The notes beneath the pieces were generated by a model. The model was given only the letters and a program-made list of their open reading frames with translations. It was not told where the DNA came from and ran no database searches. Source: CAVUMR01 sp963742715 (GTDB lineage: Bacteria; Actinomycetota; Actinomycetes; Mycobacteriales; Micromonosporaceae). From it: a stretch of 64,000 nucleotides of DNA. Positions 50,893 to 59,942 of the stretch are shown here, piece by piece. The stretch lies in contig CAVUMR010000003.1 in NCBI GenBank assembly GCA_963742715.1, positions 682,001 to 746,000 on the forward strand. The letters run 5' to 3'. The position numbers and the translations under genes were made by a program. Position 1 is the first letter of the stretch, and each line of letters opens with the position of its first letter.

Positions 50893-52263
50893 TCAGCACT
50901 CGATGACGTTGACGGCCAGGCCGCCGCGCGCGGTCTCCTTGTACTTGACCTTCATGTCCGCGCCGGTCTCCCGCATGGTCTTGATGACCTTGTCCAACGA
51001 GACGTGGTGCTCCCCGGTACCGCGCATCGCCAGCCGGGTCGCGGTGATCGCCTTGATCGACGCGACCGCGTTCCGCTCGATGCACGGGATCTGCACCAAC
51101 CCGCCGACCGGATCGCAGGTCAACCCCAGGTTGTGCTCCATCGCGATCTCGGCCGCGTTCTCCACCTGCTCGGGGGTACCGCCGAGCACCTCGGCCAGCC
51201 CCGCGGCGGCCATCGAACAGGCCGACCCGACCTCGCCCTGGCACCCGACCTCGGCACCGGAGATCGAGGCGTTCTGCTTGAACAGCGCGCCGATCGCGCC
51301 CGCGGTCAGCAGGAACCGGATCGCCCCGTCGTCGCTCGCACCGGGTACGAACCGCGAGTAGTAGTGCAGCACCGCCGGTACGATGCCGGCCGCCCCGTTC
51401 GTCGGCGCGGTCACCACCCGTCCGCCGGAGGCGTTCTCCTCGTTCACCGCCAGCGCGAACAGGGTCACCCAGTCCATCACCCGCAGCGGATCGGTGGTGT
51501 AGTGCTCGGTGGTGAGCGAGCGGTACATCCCCGCCGCCCGCCGGGACACCCGCAGGCCACCGGGCAGCGAGCCGGTCTGCTCGCAGCCGCGGCGGACACA
51601 GTCCTGCATGGCCTGCCAGATCCGCAGCAGCCCGTCCCGTACCTCCTGCTCGGACCGCCAGGACAGCTCGTTCGCGAGCGTGATCTCGCTGATCGACAGG
51701 CCGGTCGCGGTCGCCACCGCGAGCAGCTCCACGCCGGTGTTGAACGGGTACTTCACCGGGGTGTCGTCCGGCTTCACCGGACTGTCGCTGTCGCCGCTGT
51801 CGTCGACCACGAACCCGCCGCCGACCGAGTAGTACGTGCGGGTGCGGACTTCGGCGCCCTGCGCGTCGTACCCCCGGAAGATCATGCCGTTGGGGTGCAG
51901 CGGCAGTGACTTGCGGCGGTGCAGCACCACGTCCTCGGCCGGGTCGAAGCTCACCTCGTGCCGGCCGAACAGGCGCAGTCGGCGCGAGGCCTTCAACGCG
52001 GCCAGCCGCTCGGCGACGGTATCGGTGTCCACCGTCTCCGGCTCCTCGCCGGCCAATCCGAGCACCACCGCGCCGAGCGAACCGTGCCCGTGTCCGGTGG
52101 CGCCCAACGAACCGAACAGCTCGGCGCGTACCCCGGCCACCCGGTCGAGCTCGCCGTCGGCGTCGAGCCCGGCGATGAAGGTCCGGGCCGCTCGCATCGG
52201 GCCCACCGTGTGCGAGCTGGACGGGCCGATGCCGATGCTGAACAGATCGAAGACGCTGATCAC
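50893..52263 (-). CDS. sdaA: L-serine dehydratase, single-chain Fe-S type
   Basis: 456 residues from GTG 52263 behind GGAGAGG. Converts serine to pyruvate and ammonia. The beta part begins SVFDLFSIGIGPSSSHTVGPMRAA. The alpha part has ENASGGRVVTAPTNGAAGIVPAVL and the cluster cysteines in GCQGEVGSACSMAAAG and LGLTCDPVGGLVQIPCIERN. Length is that of the fused enterobacterial enzyme. Together with glyA it places serine breakdown in this window. Confidence 0.96.
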   Translation of the reverse strand: MISVFDLFSIGIGPSSSHTVGPMRAARTFIAGLDADGELDRVAGVRAELFGSLGATGHGHGSLGAVVLGLAGEEPETVDTDTVAERLAALKASRRLRLFGRHEVSFDPAEDVVLHRRKSLPLHPNGMIFRGYDAQGAEVRTRTYYSVGGGFVVDDSGDSDSPVKPDDTPVKYPFNTGVELLAVATATGLSISEITLANELSWRSEQEVRDGLLRIWQAMQDCVRRGCEQTGSLPGGLRVSRRAAGMYRSLTTEHYTTDPLRVMDWVTLFALAVNEENASGGRVVTAPTNGAAGIVPAVLHYYSRFVPGASDDGAIRFLLTAGAIGALFKQNASISGAEVGCQGEVGSACSMAAAGLAEVLGGTPEQVENAAEIAMEHNLGLTCDPVGGLVQIPCIERNAVASIKAITATRLAMRGTGEHHVSLDKVIKTMRETGADMKVKYKETARGGLAVNVIEC

Positions 52264-52288
52264 GTGCGGTCCTCTCCGGGCAGCCCGG

Positions 52289-53215
52289 TCAGGCGTGCAG
52301 AGCCGGTTCGTGTCCGGCGTGGGTATCCGGCTCGATCTGGAACGTGCAGTGCTGGACGTCGAAATGGTGCACGAGGCAGGCCGAGACAGCGTCCAGAACG
52401 CTTCCACCGCAGCGGCTGTCGAGCACCTCGTCCGACACGACCACATGGGCGGACATCACCGGCATCCCGCTCGTGATGGTCCACACATGCAGATCGTGTA
52501 CGTCCCGCACCCCCGGTACGCCGAGGATGTGCCGGCGTACGTGCTCCAGGTCGATGTGCCGGGGCGTGCCCTCCAACAGTACGTCTGCCGCGTCCCGGAG
52601 CAGCGAAAACGTCCGCGGCAGGATGGCCAGCCCGATGAGTCCGGAGACGATCGGATCGGCCACCTGCCAGCCGGTCGTCGCGATCACCACCGCGGCCACG
52701 ATCACCGCGGCCGAGCCGAGCAGGTCGCCGATCATCTCCACGTACGCGCTGCGTACCACCAGGCTCTCGCCCTGACCGGTGTGCAGCAGCGCCAGGCCGA
52801 CCAGGTTCGCCACCAGGCCGACCGCGGCCACCACCAGCATCCAGCCGGCCTGTACCTCCGGCGGATCGGTGAGCCGGCGTACCGCCTCGATCAGCACCAG
52901 CACCGCGACCACGATCAGTACCGCGGCGTTGAGGACGGCGGCGAAGATCTCGGCCCGGTGGTACCCGAACGACCGGCGCGGCGACGGCGGGCGGCCGGCG
53001 AACCAGACCGCGAGCAGGGCGAGCCCCACGCCCGCCGCGTCGGTCAGTACGTGACCGGCGTCGGCCAGCAGCGCCAGGCTGCCGGTGAGCAGGGCGCCGA
53101 TGGTCTGGCCGACCACCACCACCATCGAGACGACCAGCGCGATGACCAGCCGGCCGCGGTGCCGCTGCGCCGCACTGACCATGGCCGGACCATGGGCGTG
53201 TCCGCCGCCCATCAA
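52289..53215 (-). CDS. Cation diffusion facilitator (Zn/Cd-type)
   Basis: 308 residues. Six helices with the metal site motifs LLADAGHVLTDAAG (helix 2) and SAYVEMIGDLLGS (helix 5), His-rich N-terminus (GGGHAHG), and a cytoplasmic C-terminal domain with GVRDVHDLHVWTI and HHFDVQHCTFQIE. A proton-coupled divalent metal exporter of the CzcD class. It ends 25 bp before the serine dehydratase start, so the two may be cotranscribed. Confidence 0.94.
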   Translation of the reverse strand: MMGGGHAHGPAMVSAAQRHRGRLVIALVVSMVVVVGQTIGALLTGSLALLADAGHVLTDAAGVGLALLAVWFAGRPPSPRRSFGYHRAEIFAAVLNAAVLIVVAVLVLIEAVRRLTDPPEVQAGWMLVVAAVGLVANLVGLALLHTGQGESLVVRSAYVEMIGDLLGSAAVIVAAVVIATTGWQVADPIVSGLIGLAILPRTFSLLRDAADVLLEGTPRHIDLEHVRRHILGVPGVRDVHDLHVWTITSGMPVMSAHVVVSDEVLDSRCGGSVLDAVSACLVHHFDVQHCTFQIEPDTHAGHEPALHA

Positions 53216-53407
53216 TCCACCGCCACGTTCCCCGGCCGCGCCATGGGGCCGAGGCTACCGGAGCAGGGCCTGCGCCAACGGCGGCCGCTCGGGGTGGCCG
53301 GTCGGCCGCGCCGGGTCCCCGGCAGCCCCCGCGGCGCCCGGCCACGCGCGCCGGGTCTTCGGCGGCCACCGCCCGGCGGCGACGATAATCGGCGCGGCAG
53401 GGAGGGG

Positions 53408-53800
53408 ATGCCGGTGTACGGCAGGATGCGCCAATGGCTCGACCCGGACGAGCTCGCCCGATCGGGTACGACGCCGGACTACCGGTTTTCGCTGGCCAAC
53501 GAACGTACCTTCCTCGCCTGGATCCGTACCGGACTGACCCTGGTCGGTGGCGGGCTGGCGGTCGCGCAGTTCCTGCCGGACCTGCGCCCGGTGTACCTGA
53601 AAGAGGTTCTCGCCGCCGTACTCATGCTGCTCGGCGCGGCCTGTGCGGTACGGGCGGTCGACCACTGGGCCCGATGCGAGCGGGCGATGCGGCACCGTAC
53701 CGACCTGCCGGTGTCGCGCTTCCCGATGGTGCTCGCGCTGGCCATCGCGGTCGGTGCGGTACTGCTGATGGTGGTGGTGCTGATCGGCGGCACCCGGTGA
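53408..53800 (+). CDS. DUF202 (YidH-type) membrane protein
   Basis: 130 residues from ATG 53408 (ATG 53426 is an alternative). DUF202 signature PDYRFSLANERTFLAWIRTGLTLVGGGLAVAQ, with three helices in total. Function unknown. It overlaps the next gene by 4 bp (GTGA). Confidence 0.85.
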   Translation: MPVYGRMRQWLDPDELARSGTTPDYRFSLANERTFLAWIRTGLTLVGGGLAVAQFLPDLRPVYLKEVLAAVLMLLGAACAVRAVDHWARCERAMRHRTDLPVSRFPMVLALAIAVGAVLLMVVVLIGGTR

Positions 53801-54144
53801 ACCGGCCGGGCTTGCCGATCGAGCCGGGCGGTCCCGATCTGGGCCTGCAACCGGAGCGCACCCGGCTGGCGTGGCGGCGGACCGTACTGACGGTCACCGC
53901 GGTCGCGGTGCTGCTCTGCCGGTACGCCATCCATCGGGGTTTGTCCGGCGGCGCGCTGCTGACCGTGGCCGCGACCGCGATCGTGTGGCTGGCCCTGGTC
54001 CTGGTCGCGCAGCGGCGGATCCGGGTGCTGGCCGAGCGCCCCCCGGCCGTCGTGTCGACGATCCGCACGGCACTGGTGGCCACCACGGTCGTCGCGTTCG
54101 TGCTGCTCAGCGGCCTGGTGCTGGCCGACTCGCTGACCGGCTGA
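53797..54144 (+). CDS. Second DUF202-type membrane protein
   Basis: 115 residues, GTG overlapping the preceding stop. Begins with GLQPERTRLAWRRTVLTVTAVAVLL, a shortened DUF202 signature, and has three hydrophobic helices. Paired DUF202 genes are common in actinomycetes and may form a hetero-oligomer. Confidence 0.82.
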   Translation: MNRPGLPIEPGGPDLGLQPERTRLAWRRTVLTVTAVAVLLCRYAIHRGLSGGALLTVAATAIVWLALVLVAQRRIRVLAERPPAVVSTIRTALVATTVVAFVLLSGLVLADSLTG

Positions 54145-54171
54145 GGCCGCGCTGGTCGGGCGGCGGGCGCG

Positions 54172-54957
54172 TCAGCTGGTGGGCTCGCCGAAGGTGACGG
54201 TGACCTTGCTGTACCCGAGACTGCGCAGCATCCCGGTCAGCATCGCGCGGGTGTTGGCCTCGGCCCGGTCGGTCAGCTTCGCGTCGTTGGCCGCCGTCCC
54301 GATCTTCTGCTCGGCCAGCTGGTACAGCTCGCGCTGCCGGTTCGGATTGTCCGACACCAACGACTTGAACCGGTCGAGCAGACCGCGCTGCTCGGCGAAG
54401 ACGTAGCTGCGGTTGTGATCGATGTTGGGCTTCTCCAGCCCCGGTTCCGGCAGCCGTACCGTGACCGAACCCTTGTCCGCCGAGGTGGTGATCGCCTTGT
54501 CGGAGATCTTGCTGAAGTCGACGTAGGCGTCCACGCTGCCGGCCGCGACGAACAGGGTCCGCTCCCCGAGCAACGCGGAGGGAATGAAGTCGGCTTCCTT
54601 GCGCAGGTCGATGACGACCTGGAAGTTGCCGCTGGCCGCCTCGTACCGGGACAGGTCCTTGATGGACTGCAGCAGTACCGGCTGGCTGTTGTCGGTGGTC
54701 TTCTTCGCGAACGGGTTGCTCGGCCAGCCGATGACGTGGAACGCCCGGGCGCCGACCAGCGCGACAAGTACGACCAGCACCACGGCGAGCAGGCCGAACA
54801 CGTTGCGCCAGAGGCCCCGGCGCGGCGGTGCTGGCGGGTCGCCGTCGTACCTGGGCAGCTGGCGCGTACTGGTCAGGCCGGCGGAGTCGGTGCCGCGCTC
54901 GCCGTCATCGGCAGGATCACGATCGCCGGAGTTGCCGGATGCGCCGAACCGCGCCAC
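54172..54957 (-). CDS. DUF4230 membrane-anchored protein
   Basis: 261 residues from GTG 54957 behind GGGAGG. A polar N-terminus (~60 residues) precedes one helix (LLAVVLVVLVALVGARAF) and the DUF4230 domain: VLLQSIKDLSRYEAASGNFQVVIDLRK, TLFVAAGSVDAYVDFSKI, VRLPEPGLEKPNIDHNRS. Function unknown. Convergent with the DUF202 pair. Confidence 0.85.
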   Translation of the reverse strand: MARFGASGNSGDRDPADDGERGTDSAGLTSTRQLPRYDGDPPAPPRRGLWRNVFGLLAVVLVVLVALVGARAFHVIGWPSNPFAKKTTDNSQPVLLQSIKDLSRYEAASGNFQVVIDLRKEADFIPSALLGERTLFVAAGSVDAYVDFSKISDKAITTSADKGSVTVRLPEPGLEKPNIDHNRSYVFAEQRGLLDRFKSLVSDNPNRQRELYQLAEQKIGTAANDAKLTDRAEANTRAMLTGMLRSLGYSKVTVTFGEPTS

Positions 54958-54967
54958 GAATGCCTCC

Positions 54968-55007
54968 CTGTTCCGGACCTGTTCCGGACCTGTTCCGGAC
55001 CTGCTCC
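54968..55007. repeat. 11-bp tandem repeat in the leader of the DUF4230 gene
   Basis: ctgttccggac occurs three times in a row (54968, 54979, 54990), with a partial fourth. It lies immediately upstream of the ribosome site of the leftward gene. Confidence 0.9.
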
Positions 55008-55127
55008 ATACCGTCAGGGTGGCCGTACCCGCGCCAACCCGAGTCAAACGGTACAGCGAGCCATCGAGCACGGAGAGTCACGCATTTCGCTCGAGCTGCT
55101 CACCCCAGCGGGCGCGGGAGAACACGG

Positions 55128-55334
55128 CTACAGGTCGAACTCGCCGTCCTTGGCGCCGGCGAGGAACGCGTCCCACTCGGGCTCGGTGAAGACGAGCTTC
55201 GGCCCGCGCGGGTCGGCGGCATCCCGTACCACGATCTTGTCCTCGACGAAGGCCACCTCGATCCGGCCTTCCTCGCCCTCTCCACCGCGCCGCCAGACGG
55301 CGTCGGCGAGATCCGGCAGGAGCTTCTCCGTCAC
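55128..55334 (-). CDS. DUF397 protein
   Basis: 68 residues from GTG 55334, preferred because GGAGG lies ~8 bp upstream (GTG 55343 is an alternative). Core VEDKIVVRDAADPRGPKLVFTEPEWDAFLAGAKDGEFDL is diagnostic of DUF397. Such proteins usually pair with an XRE regulator in actinomycete developmental switches; no XRE gene is adjacent here. Confidence 0.85.
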   Translation of the reverse strand: MTEKLLPDLADAVWRRGGEGEEGRIEVAFVEDKIVVRDAADPRGPKLVFTEPEWDAFLAGAKDGEFDL

Positions 55335-55412
55335 CCCACGCACCTCCGCGGAGCAGGCTACCGCCGCCGGGTCCGGCGCCGTGGCGAGATCCGCTGCGCC
55401 GCGGCGACGGGA

Positions 55413-56585
55413 TCAGGTGAAGGCGGAGATGCCGGTCAGCTGCTGGCCCACCACGAGCAGGTGGATCTCGCTGGTGCCCTCGTACGTCAGCACGCTCTCC
55501 AGGTTGGCCGCGTGCCGCATGACCGGATACTCGCCGCTGATCCCGTTGGCGCCGAGGATCGTCCGGCAGGTACGCGCGATCTCCAGCGCCTCCCGTACGT
55601 TGTTCAGCTTGCCGACGCTGACCATCTCCGGCCGCAGGCTGCCGGCGTCCGACGCGCGCCCGAGGTGCATCGCGAGCAGGTAGCCCTTCTGCAGCTCGAG
55701 CGCCATGTTCGCGAGCTTCTCCTGGGTGAGCTGGAAGCTCGCGATCGGCCGGCCGAACTGCTCCCGGCCGCAGGAGTAGTCGATCGCGGTCTGCAGGCAG
55801 TCCCGGGCCGCGCCGAGCGCTCCCCAGATGATGCCGGCGCGCGCCTCGGTCAGGCAGGACAGCGGGCCGCCGAGCCCGCGCGCCTCCGGCAGCATCGCGT
55901 CGGCCGGCAGCCGCACGTCGTCGAGTACGACCTCGCCGGTCAGCGACGCGCGCAGCGACAGCTTGTTGCCGATCTCCGGAGTGGACACCCCCGGGGTGTC
56001 GGTCGGCACCACGAACCCGCGGATGCCGTCGTCGGTACGGGCCCACACCACGGCCACGTCCGCCACCGGCGCGTTGGTGATCCACATCTTGTTGCCGCGC
56101 AGGATCCAGTCGTCGCCGTCGCGGACGGCCCGGGTCTTCATCGAGGCAGGATCGCTGCCGTGGTCCGGCTCGGTCAGGCCGAAACAACCGATCAGCTCGC
56201 CGCTCGCCATCCGCGGCAGCCACTGCTGCTTCTGCTCTTCGGACCCGAACCGCCAGATGGCGTACATGGCGAGCGAGCCCTGCACGCTGACCACGCTGCG
56301 TACCCCGGAATCGCCCGCCTCGAGTTCCAGGCAGGCCAGGCCGTACGCGACCGCGGAAGCACCGGCGCAGCCGTACCCGGTCAGGTGCATGCCGAGCAGC
56401 CCGAGTTCGGCGAAGTCCTTGGCCAGGTCACGCACCGGCATCGTGCCCTCGGCGAACCAGCCGGCCACGTACGGCCGGACCTTGTCGTCCACCACCCGGC
56501 GCACCACGTCGCGGACCGCGCGCTCCTCGTCGGACAGCAGCGCGTCGAGGTCGAGCAACTCCAGCGGCCCGGTCCGGTCAACCAT
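55413..56585 (-). CDS. gcdH: Acyl-CoA dehydrogenase, glutaryl-CoA dehydrogenase-like
   Basis: 390 residues. FAD enzyme; signatures CFGLTEPDHGSDP, WITNAPVADVAVVWAR and the catalytic Glu in LTYEGTSEIH. ARAGIIWGALGAARDCLQTAIDY fits the glutaryl-CoA dehydrogenase branch, which oxidises and decarboxylates glutaryl-CoA to crotonyl-CoA in lysine/tryptophan breakdown. The exact substrate is inferred. It begins 30 bp after the next gene in the operon direction. Confidence 0.9.
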   Translation of the reverse strand: MVDRTGPLELLDLDALLSDEERAVRDVVRRVVDDKVRPYVAGWFAEGTMPVRDLAKDFAELGLLGMHLTGYGCAGASAVAYGLACLELEAGDSGVRSVVSVQGSLAMYAIWRFGSEEQKQQWLPRMASGELIGCFGLTEPDHGSDPASMKTRAVRDGDDWILRGNKMWITNAPVADVAVVWARTDDGIRGFVVPTDTPGVSTPEIGNKLSLRASLTGEVVLDDVRLPADAMLPEARGLGGPLSCLTEARAGIIWGALGAARDCLQTAIDYSCGREQFGRPIASFQLTQEKLANMALELQKGYLLAMHLGRASDAGSLRPEMVSVGKLNNVREALEIARTCRTILGANGISGEYPVMRHAANLESVLTYEGTSEIHLLVVGQQLTGISAFT

Positions 56586-56615
56586 CTCAAGGTCCTCTCA
56601 GCCGACGGGGTCCGC

Positions 56616-56906
56616 TCAGGCGACGAACACCCGGGCGTGGATGGAGGTGCGTTGCTGCAACGCGGCGCGCAGCGCCCGGTGCAGGCCGTCCTCCAGGTAC
56701 AACGCTCCCTCGAAGTCCACCACGTGCGGGAACAGATCCCCGTAGAAGGTCGAGTCCTCGGCCAGCAGCCGGTCGAGGGCCAGGTGCCGCTTGGTCGTGA
56801 CCAGTTGATCGAGGCGGATCGGCCTCGGCGGGATCTCCGCCCACTGCTTCGGCGTCAGACCGTGCTCGGGGTACGGTCTCCCCTCCCGCACTGCCTTGAA
56901 GATCAC
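56616..56906 (-). CDS. Conserved small protein, ParB/sulfiredoxin-like pattern
   Basis: 96 residues. I recall similar sequences as conserved in actinobacteria (EHGLTPKQWAEIPPRPIRLDQLVTTKR, EDSTFYGDLFPHVV, LYLEDGLHRALRAALQQR). The DGLHRALAA-type stretch resembles the box II of ParB-like domains. No function is known to me. It precedes the acyl-CoA dehydrogenase gene by 30 bp on the same strand. Confidence 0.75.
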   Translation of the reverse strand: MIFKAVREGRPYPEHGLTPKQWAEIPPRPIRLDQLVTTKRHLALDRLLAEDSTFYGDLFPHVVDFEGALYLEDGLHRALRAALQQRTSIHARVFVA

Positions 56907-56979
56907 GTGCCGGGCTCCCTCCCGCTGCGCAACACCCCCGTTGCCAACCGCGGTACCCGCACCAGGGTAGTCAGTGTGG

Positions 56980-57891
56980 TCAGGCGCGTACGGGCCGCAG
57001 GCCCCAGCGACCGCGCCAGGTCTGCCCCGGCTCCAGTACGACGAGATCGCGACCGGTACGGAACGCGTCCGGTGGGCAGGTCATCGGCTCGATCGCGACC
57101 GAACGGCGGCGCCGCGGCGGCGGCAACGTGTCGCCGGTGAACACCTGCAGCCAGCCGAACGAGCCGTCCAGCCACAGCTCCACGCCGGCGCCACCGGCGG
57201 TCAGCCGGGCGGCCGCCTGATTGCCGCGGTTGCGGCGCAGTCCGGTGTACGCGGTGTCCAGTTGCCGGTCGCCGATCGGGATAGCGGCGCCGAAGTCGTA
57301 CCCGCTCCCGGCCACCGGCTCGTCGCCCACCGGCAACGCGCGCTCGTCGACCAGCAACCGGGTCTCCGCCGCCAGCGCCAGCACCAGGTCGTCCACGGCC
57401 ACGCCGGGGACCTGCAGATACGGGTGTACGCCGAAGCCGAACGGGCACCGCGCGGCGCCCGTGTTGGTCGCGCTGTGCTCGGCCAGCAGACCGTCCGGGC
57501 CGAGGCTCCAGCGGGTGGTCAGCAGCAGCGGCCACGGGTACCCGGGCTGCGCCGCCAGGTCGCATTCCAGCGTGATCGCGTCCGCGGCGCGGTCGATCGG
57601 TCGCCATTTCAGCCAGCGGACCAGCCCGTGGATCGCGGTGCCCTTGTCCGGCTCGGACACCGCCGTCTGCACGTTCCGCCCATCGAAGGTGTACCGGCCG
57701 TCGCCGATCCGGTTGGGCCACGGCGCGAGCTGCTGACCGGCACCGCCGGGGCAGATCTCGTCCGTGTCGTACCCGTCGAGCAGGGCCGACCCGTCCACCG
57801 AGTACGCCCGCAGCCCGCCGCCGACCTCGACCACGACGGCCTCGTGCCCCTGCCAGGCGATCATCCACTGTTCACCGGATAGCGGATCCAC
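56980..57891 (-). CDS. Aldose 1-epimerase (mutarotase family)
   Basis: 303 residues from GTG 57891 behind GGGGGAGG; the longer open frame upstream is rejected. Galactose-mutarotase fold with APWPNRIGDGRY, HGLVRW, GVHPYLQ (catalytic His) and the catalytic Glu in AIEPMTCPPDAF. It interconverts alpha and beta anomers of hexoses. Divergent from udgX. Confidence 0.92.
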   Translation of the reverse strand: MDPLSGEQWMIAWQGHEAVVVEVGGGLRAYSVDGSALLDGYDTDEICPGGAGQQLAPWPNRIGDGRYTFDGRNVQTAVSEPDKGTAIHGLVRWLKWRPIDRAADAITLECDLAAQPGYPWPLLLTTRWSLGPDGLLAEHSATNTGAARCPFGFGVHPYLQVPGVAVDDLVLALAAETRLLVDERALPVGDEPVAGSGYDFGAAIPIGDRQLDTAYTGLRRNRGNQAAARLTAGGAGVELWLDGSFGWLQVFTGDTLPPPRRRRSVAIEPMTCPPDAFRTGRDLVVLEPGQTWRGRWGLRPVRA

Positions 57892-57951
57892 GGCTGCCTC
57901 CCCCGCGTTTCGGCATGCGCCCACGATCTCCTGGCGCGACCATAGCGAGCC

Positions 57952-58596
57952 ATGAGCGCTAAGGAGTTCGTACCGGCCAGCGCGGACCTGGATCGGCTCG
58001 TCGCCGCGGCCAAGGACTGCCGGGGGTGTGAGCTGTACAAGGAGGCGACCCAGACCGTGTTCGGCGCCGGTCCGGCGCACGCGCGGGTGGTGCTGGTCGG
58101 CGAGCAGCCCGGCGACGTCGAGGACCGCCGGGGCGAGCCGTTCGTCGGCCCGGCCGGCGGGTTGCTGGACAAGGCGCTGGAGGAGGCGGGCATCGACCGG
58201 GAGCAGGCGTACGTGACCAACGCGGTGAAGCACTTCCGGTTCACCCGCGGCTCCGGGAAGCGCCGGATCCACCAGAAACCGGACCGGGAACACATCGAGG
58301 CATGCCACCCGTGGCTGGCGGCCGAGTTCGCGCTGCTGAACCCGGAGGTCGTGGTGATGCTCGGGGCGACCGCGGTGCAGGCGCTGCTGGGCAGCAGGTA
58401 CCGGGTGACCAAGGACCGCGGCCGGCTGCTGCCGTTCACCGTGCCGACCAACGTCGAGGAGACCGCCACCCGTACCACGAACGCGCTGATCACCACGCAC
58501 CCGTCGGCGATCCTGCGTACTCCGTCGGAGGCCCGGGACGCGGCCTACGCCGACCTGGTGGACGACCTGCGGGTGGTGGCCGAGGCGCTGGCCTAG
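57952..58596 (+). CDS. udgX: UdgX-type uracil-DNA glycosylase
   Basis: 214 residues. Family-4-like uracil-DNA glycosylase with Fe-S cysteines (CRGCELY, Cys118 and others), motif A GEQPGD (50-55) and motif B THPSAILR. The insertion KRRIHQ (103-108) is diagnostic of UdgX, which traps uracil-containing DNA by a covalent bond through its histidine (His107 here). Function is uracil repair or tolerance. The stop overlaps the convergent MFS gene by 4 bp. Confidence 0.94.
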   Translation: MSAKEFVPASADLDRLVAAAKDCRGCELYKEATQTVFGAGPAHARVVLVGEQPGDVEDRRGEPFVGPAGGLLDKALEEAGIDREQAYVTNAVKHFRFTRGSGKRRIHQKPDREHIEACHPWLAAEFALLNPEVVVMLGATAVQALLGSRYRVTKDRGRLLPFTVPTNVEETATRTTNALITTHPSAILRTPSEARDAAYADLVDDLRVVAEALA

Positions 58597-59942
58597 GAGT
58601 GGTCGGGGCCGGGCTCCTGGGCACCGGCGGGTGGCTTCCCGTCGTAGCGCAGCAGTGCCGGGTACGCGAACGCGAGTACAACCACCATGATCGCGCAGGC
58701 GAACCCGCCACCGACCCAGGAAGCGCCGGTACCGAGCGATGACGCGGTCAGTCCGGCGCGCAGGTCACCCAGCCGTGGCCCGCCCGCGACCACCGCGGTG
58801 AACACGCCCTGCAGCCGGCCGCGCATCTCGTCCGGCGCGTACAACTGCACGATGGTCTGCCGGTACACCGCGCTCACCAGATCGGCGGCGCCGGCAGCGG
58901 CGAGCAGCACCACCGCCAGCCACAGTGACCGGGCCATGCCGGCGAACGCGACCGCGAGCCCCCACGCGACCACCGCCGCGACCAGCGCGACCCCCTGCCG
59001 GCGTACCCGCCCGATCCAGCCGGACGACAGGCCGCCGAGTACCGCGCCGATCGCGATCGCGCTGTACAGCCAGCCGACCGCGGCCTCCCCGCCGTACCAG
59101 CGCTCGGCCACCTCGGGAAACAGGGCCCGCGGCATGGCCAGCACCATCGCCACGATGTCCACGCCGAAGGAGAGCAGCAGCACAGGGGTACCGACGATGA
59201 AGCGCAACCCGTCTGTGACGCTGCGCAGGCCGGCCCGTCCGGTACCCGCGCCCGCCTCCGGCGGCATCGCCGGCAACCGCAACGCCGCCCACAGCGCGAC
59301 CAGGTACAGGCCCGCGTCCACCGCGTACGCGACGGGAAAACCGGAGGTCGCGAGCAGCAGCCCGGCGAGCAGCGGACCGGCCACGGTACCGACGTTCGAC
59401 ACGGTGAAGCCGAGCGTGTTGGCCGCCGGTACCAGGGCCGGCGGTACCAGCCGGGGCACGATCGCGGACCGCACCGGTGAGGTGAGCGCGAAGCCGACCG
59501 ATTGGAACGCGGTCAGTACCAGCAGCAGCCCGGCGCTGCGTACCCCCGCGAGTGCCTGGGCCAGCAGCGCGAGCGTGACCACCCAGACGCAGACGGAGCT
59601 GACCAGCAGCAGCTTGCGCCGGTCCACCACGTCGGCGACCGCGCCTCCCCACAGCGCGAAGATCACCAGCGGGATGAGTGCCGCGATTCCGAGCAGGCCG
59701 ACCCAGGCCGACGAATGGGTGATCTCGTACATCTGCACCGGCACCGCGACCGCGGTGACCTGGAAGCCGACGAACGACACCCCGTTGCCGATGAACAGCC
59801 GCCGGTACGCCGGGATCGCCAGCGGTCGTACGTCGGCGGCGATGCGGCCGAGCCGCCCGGCCAGACCGGAGCGGCCGGCCGGCTCCGCGGTCGGCGGCGC
59901 GGCCGGCTCGTCGGCGTCCGGTGCGCCACCGGGCAGCGTCAC
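58593..59942 (-). CDS. MFS exporter (EntS-like)
   Basis: 449 residues, about 12 helices. FIGNGVSFVGFQVTAVAVPVQMYEIT, the loop motif GGAVADVVDRRKLLL and AIVPRLVPPALVPAANTLGFTVSN are typical of the MFS_3/EntS branch. Substrate unknown. It overlaps the stop of pdxH by 4 bp, so it is translated from the same transcript. Confidence 0.9.
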   Translation of the reverse strand: MTLPGGAPDADEPAAPPTAEPAGRSGLAGRLGRIAADVRPLAIPAYRRLFIGNGVSFVGFQVTAVAVPVQMYEITHSSAWVGLLGIAALIPLVIFALWGGAVADVVDRRKLLLVSSVCVWVVTLALLAQALAGVRSAGLLLVLTAFQSVGFALTSPVRSAIVPRLVPPALVPAANTLGFTVSNVGTVAGPLLAGLLLATSGFPVAYAVDAGLYLVALWAALRLPAMPPEAGAGTGRAGLRSVTDGLRFIVGTPVLLLSFGVDIVAMVLAMPRALFPEVAERWYGGEAAVGWLYSAIAIGAVLGGLSSGWIGRVRRQGVALVAAVVAWGLAVAFAGMARSLWLAVVLLAAAGAADLVSAVYRQTIVQLYAPDEMRGRLQGVFTAVVAGGPRLGDLRAGLTASSLGTGASWVGGGFACAIMVVVLAFAYPALLRYDGKPPAGAQEPGPDHS

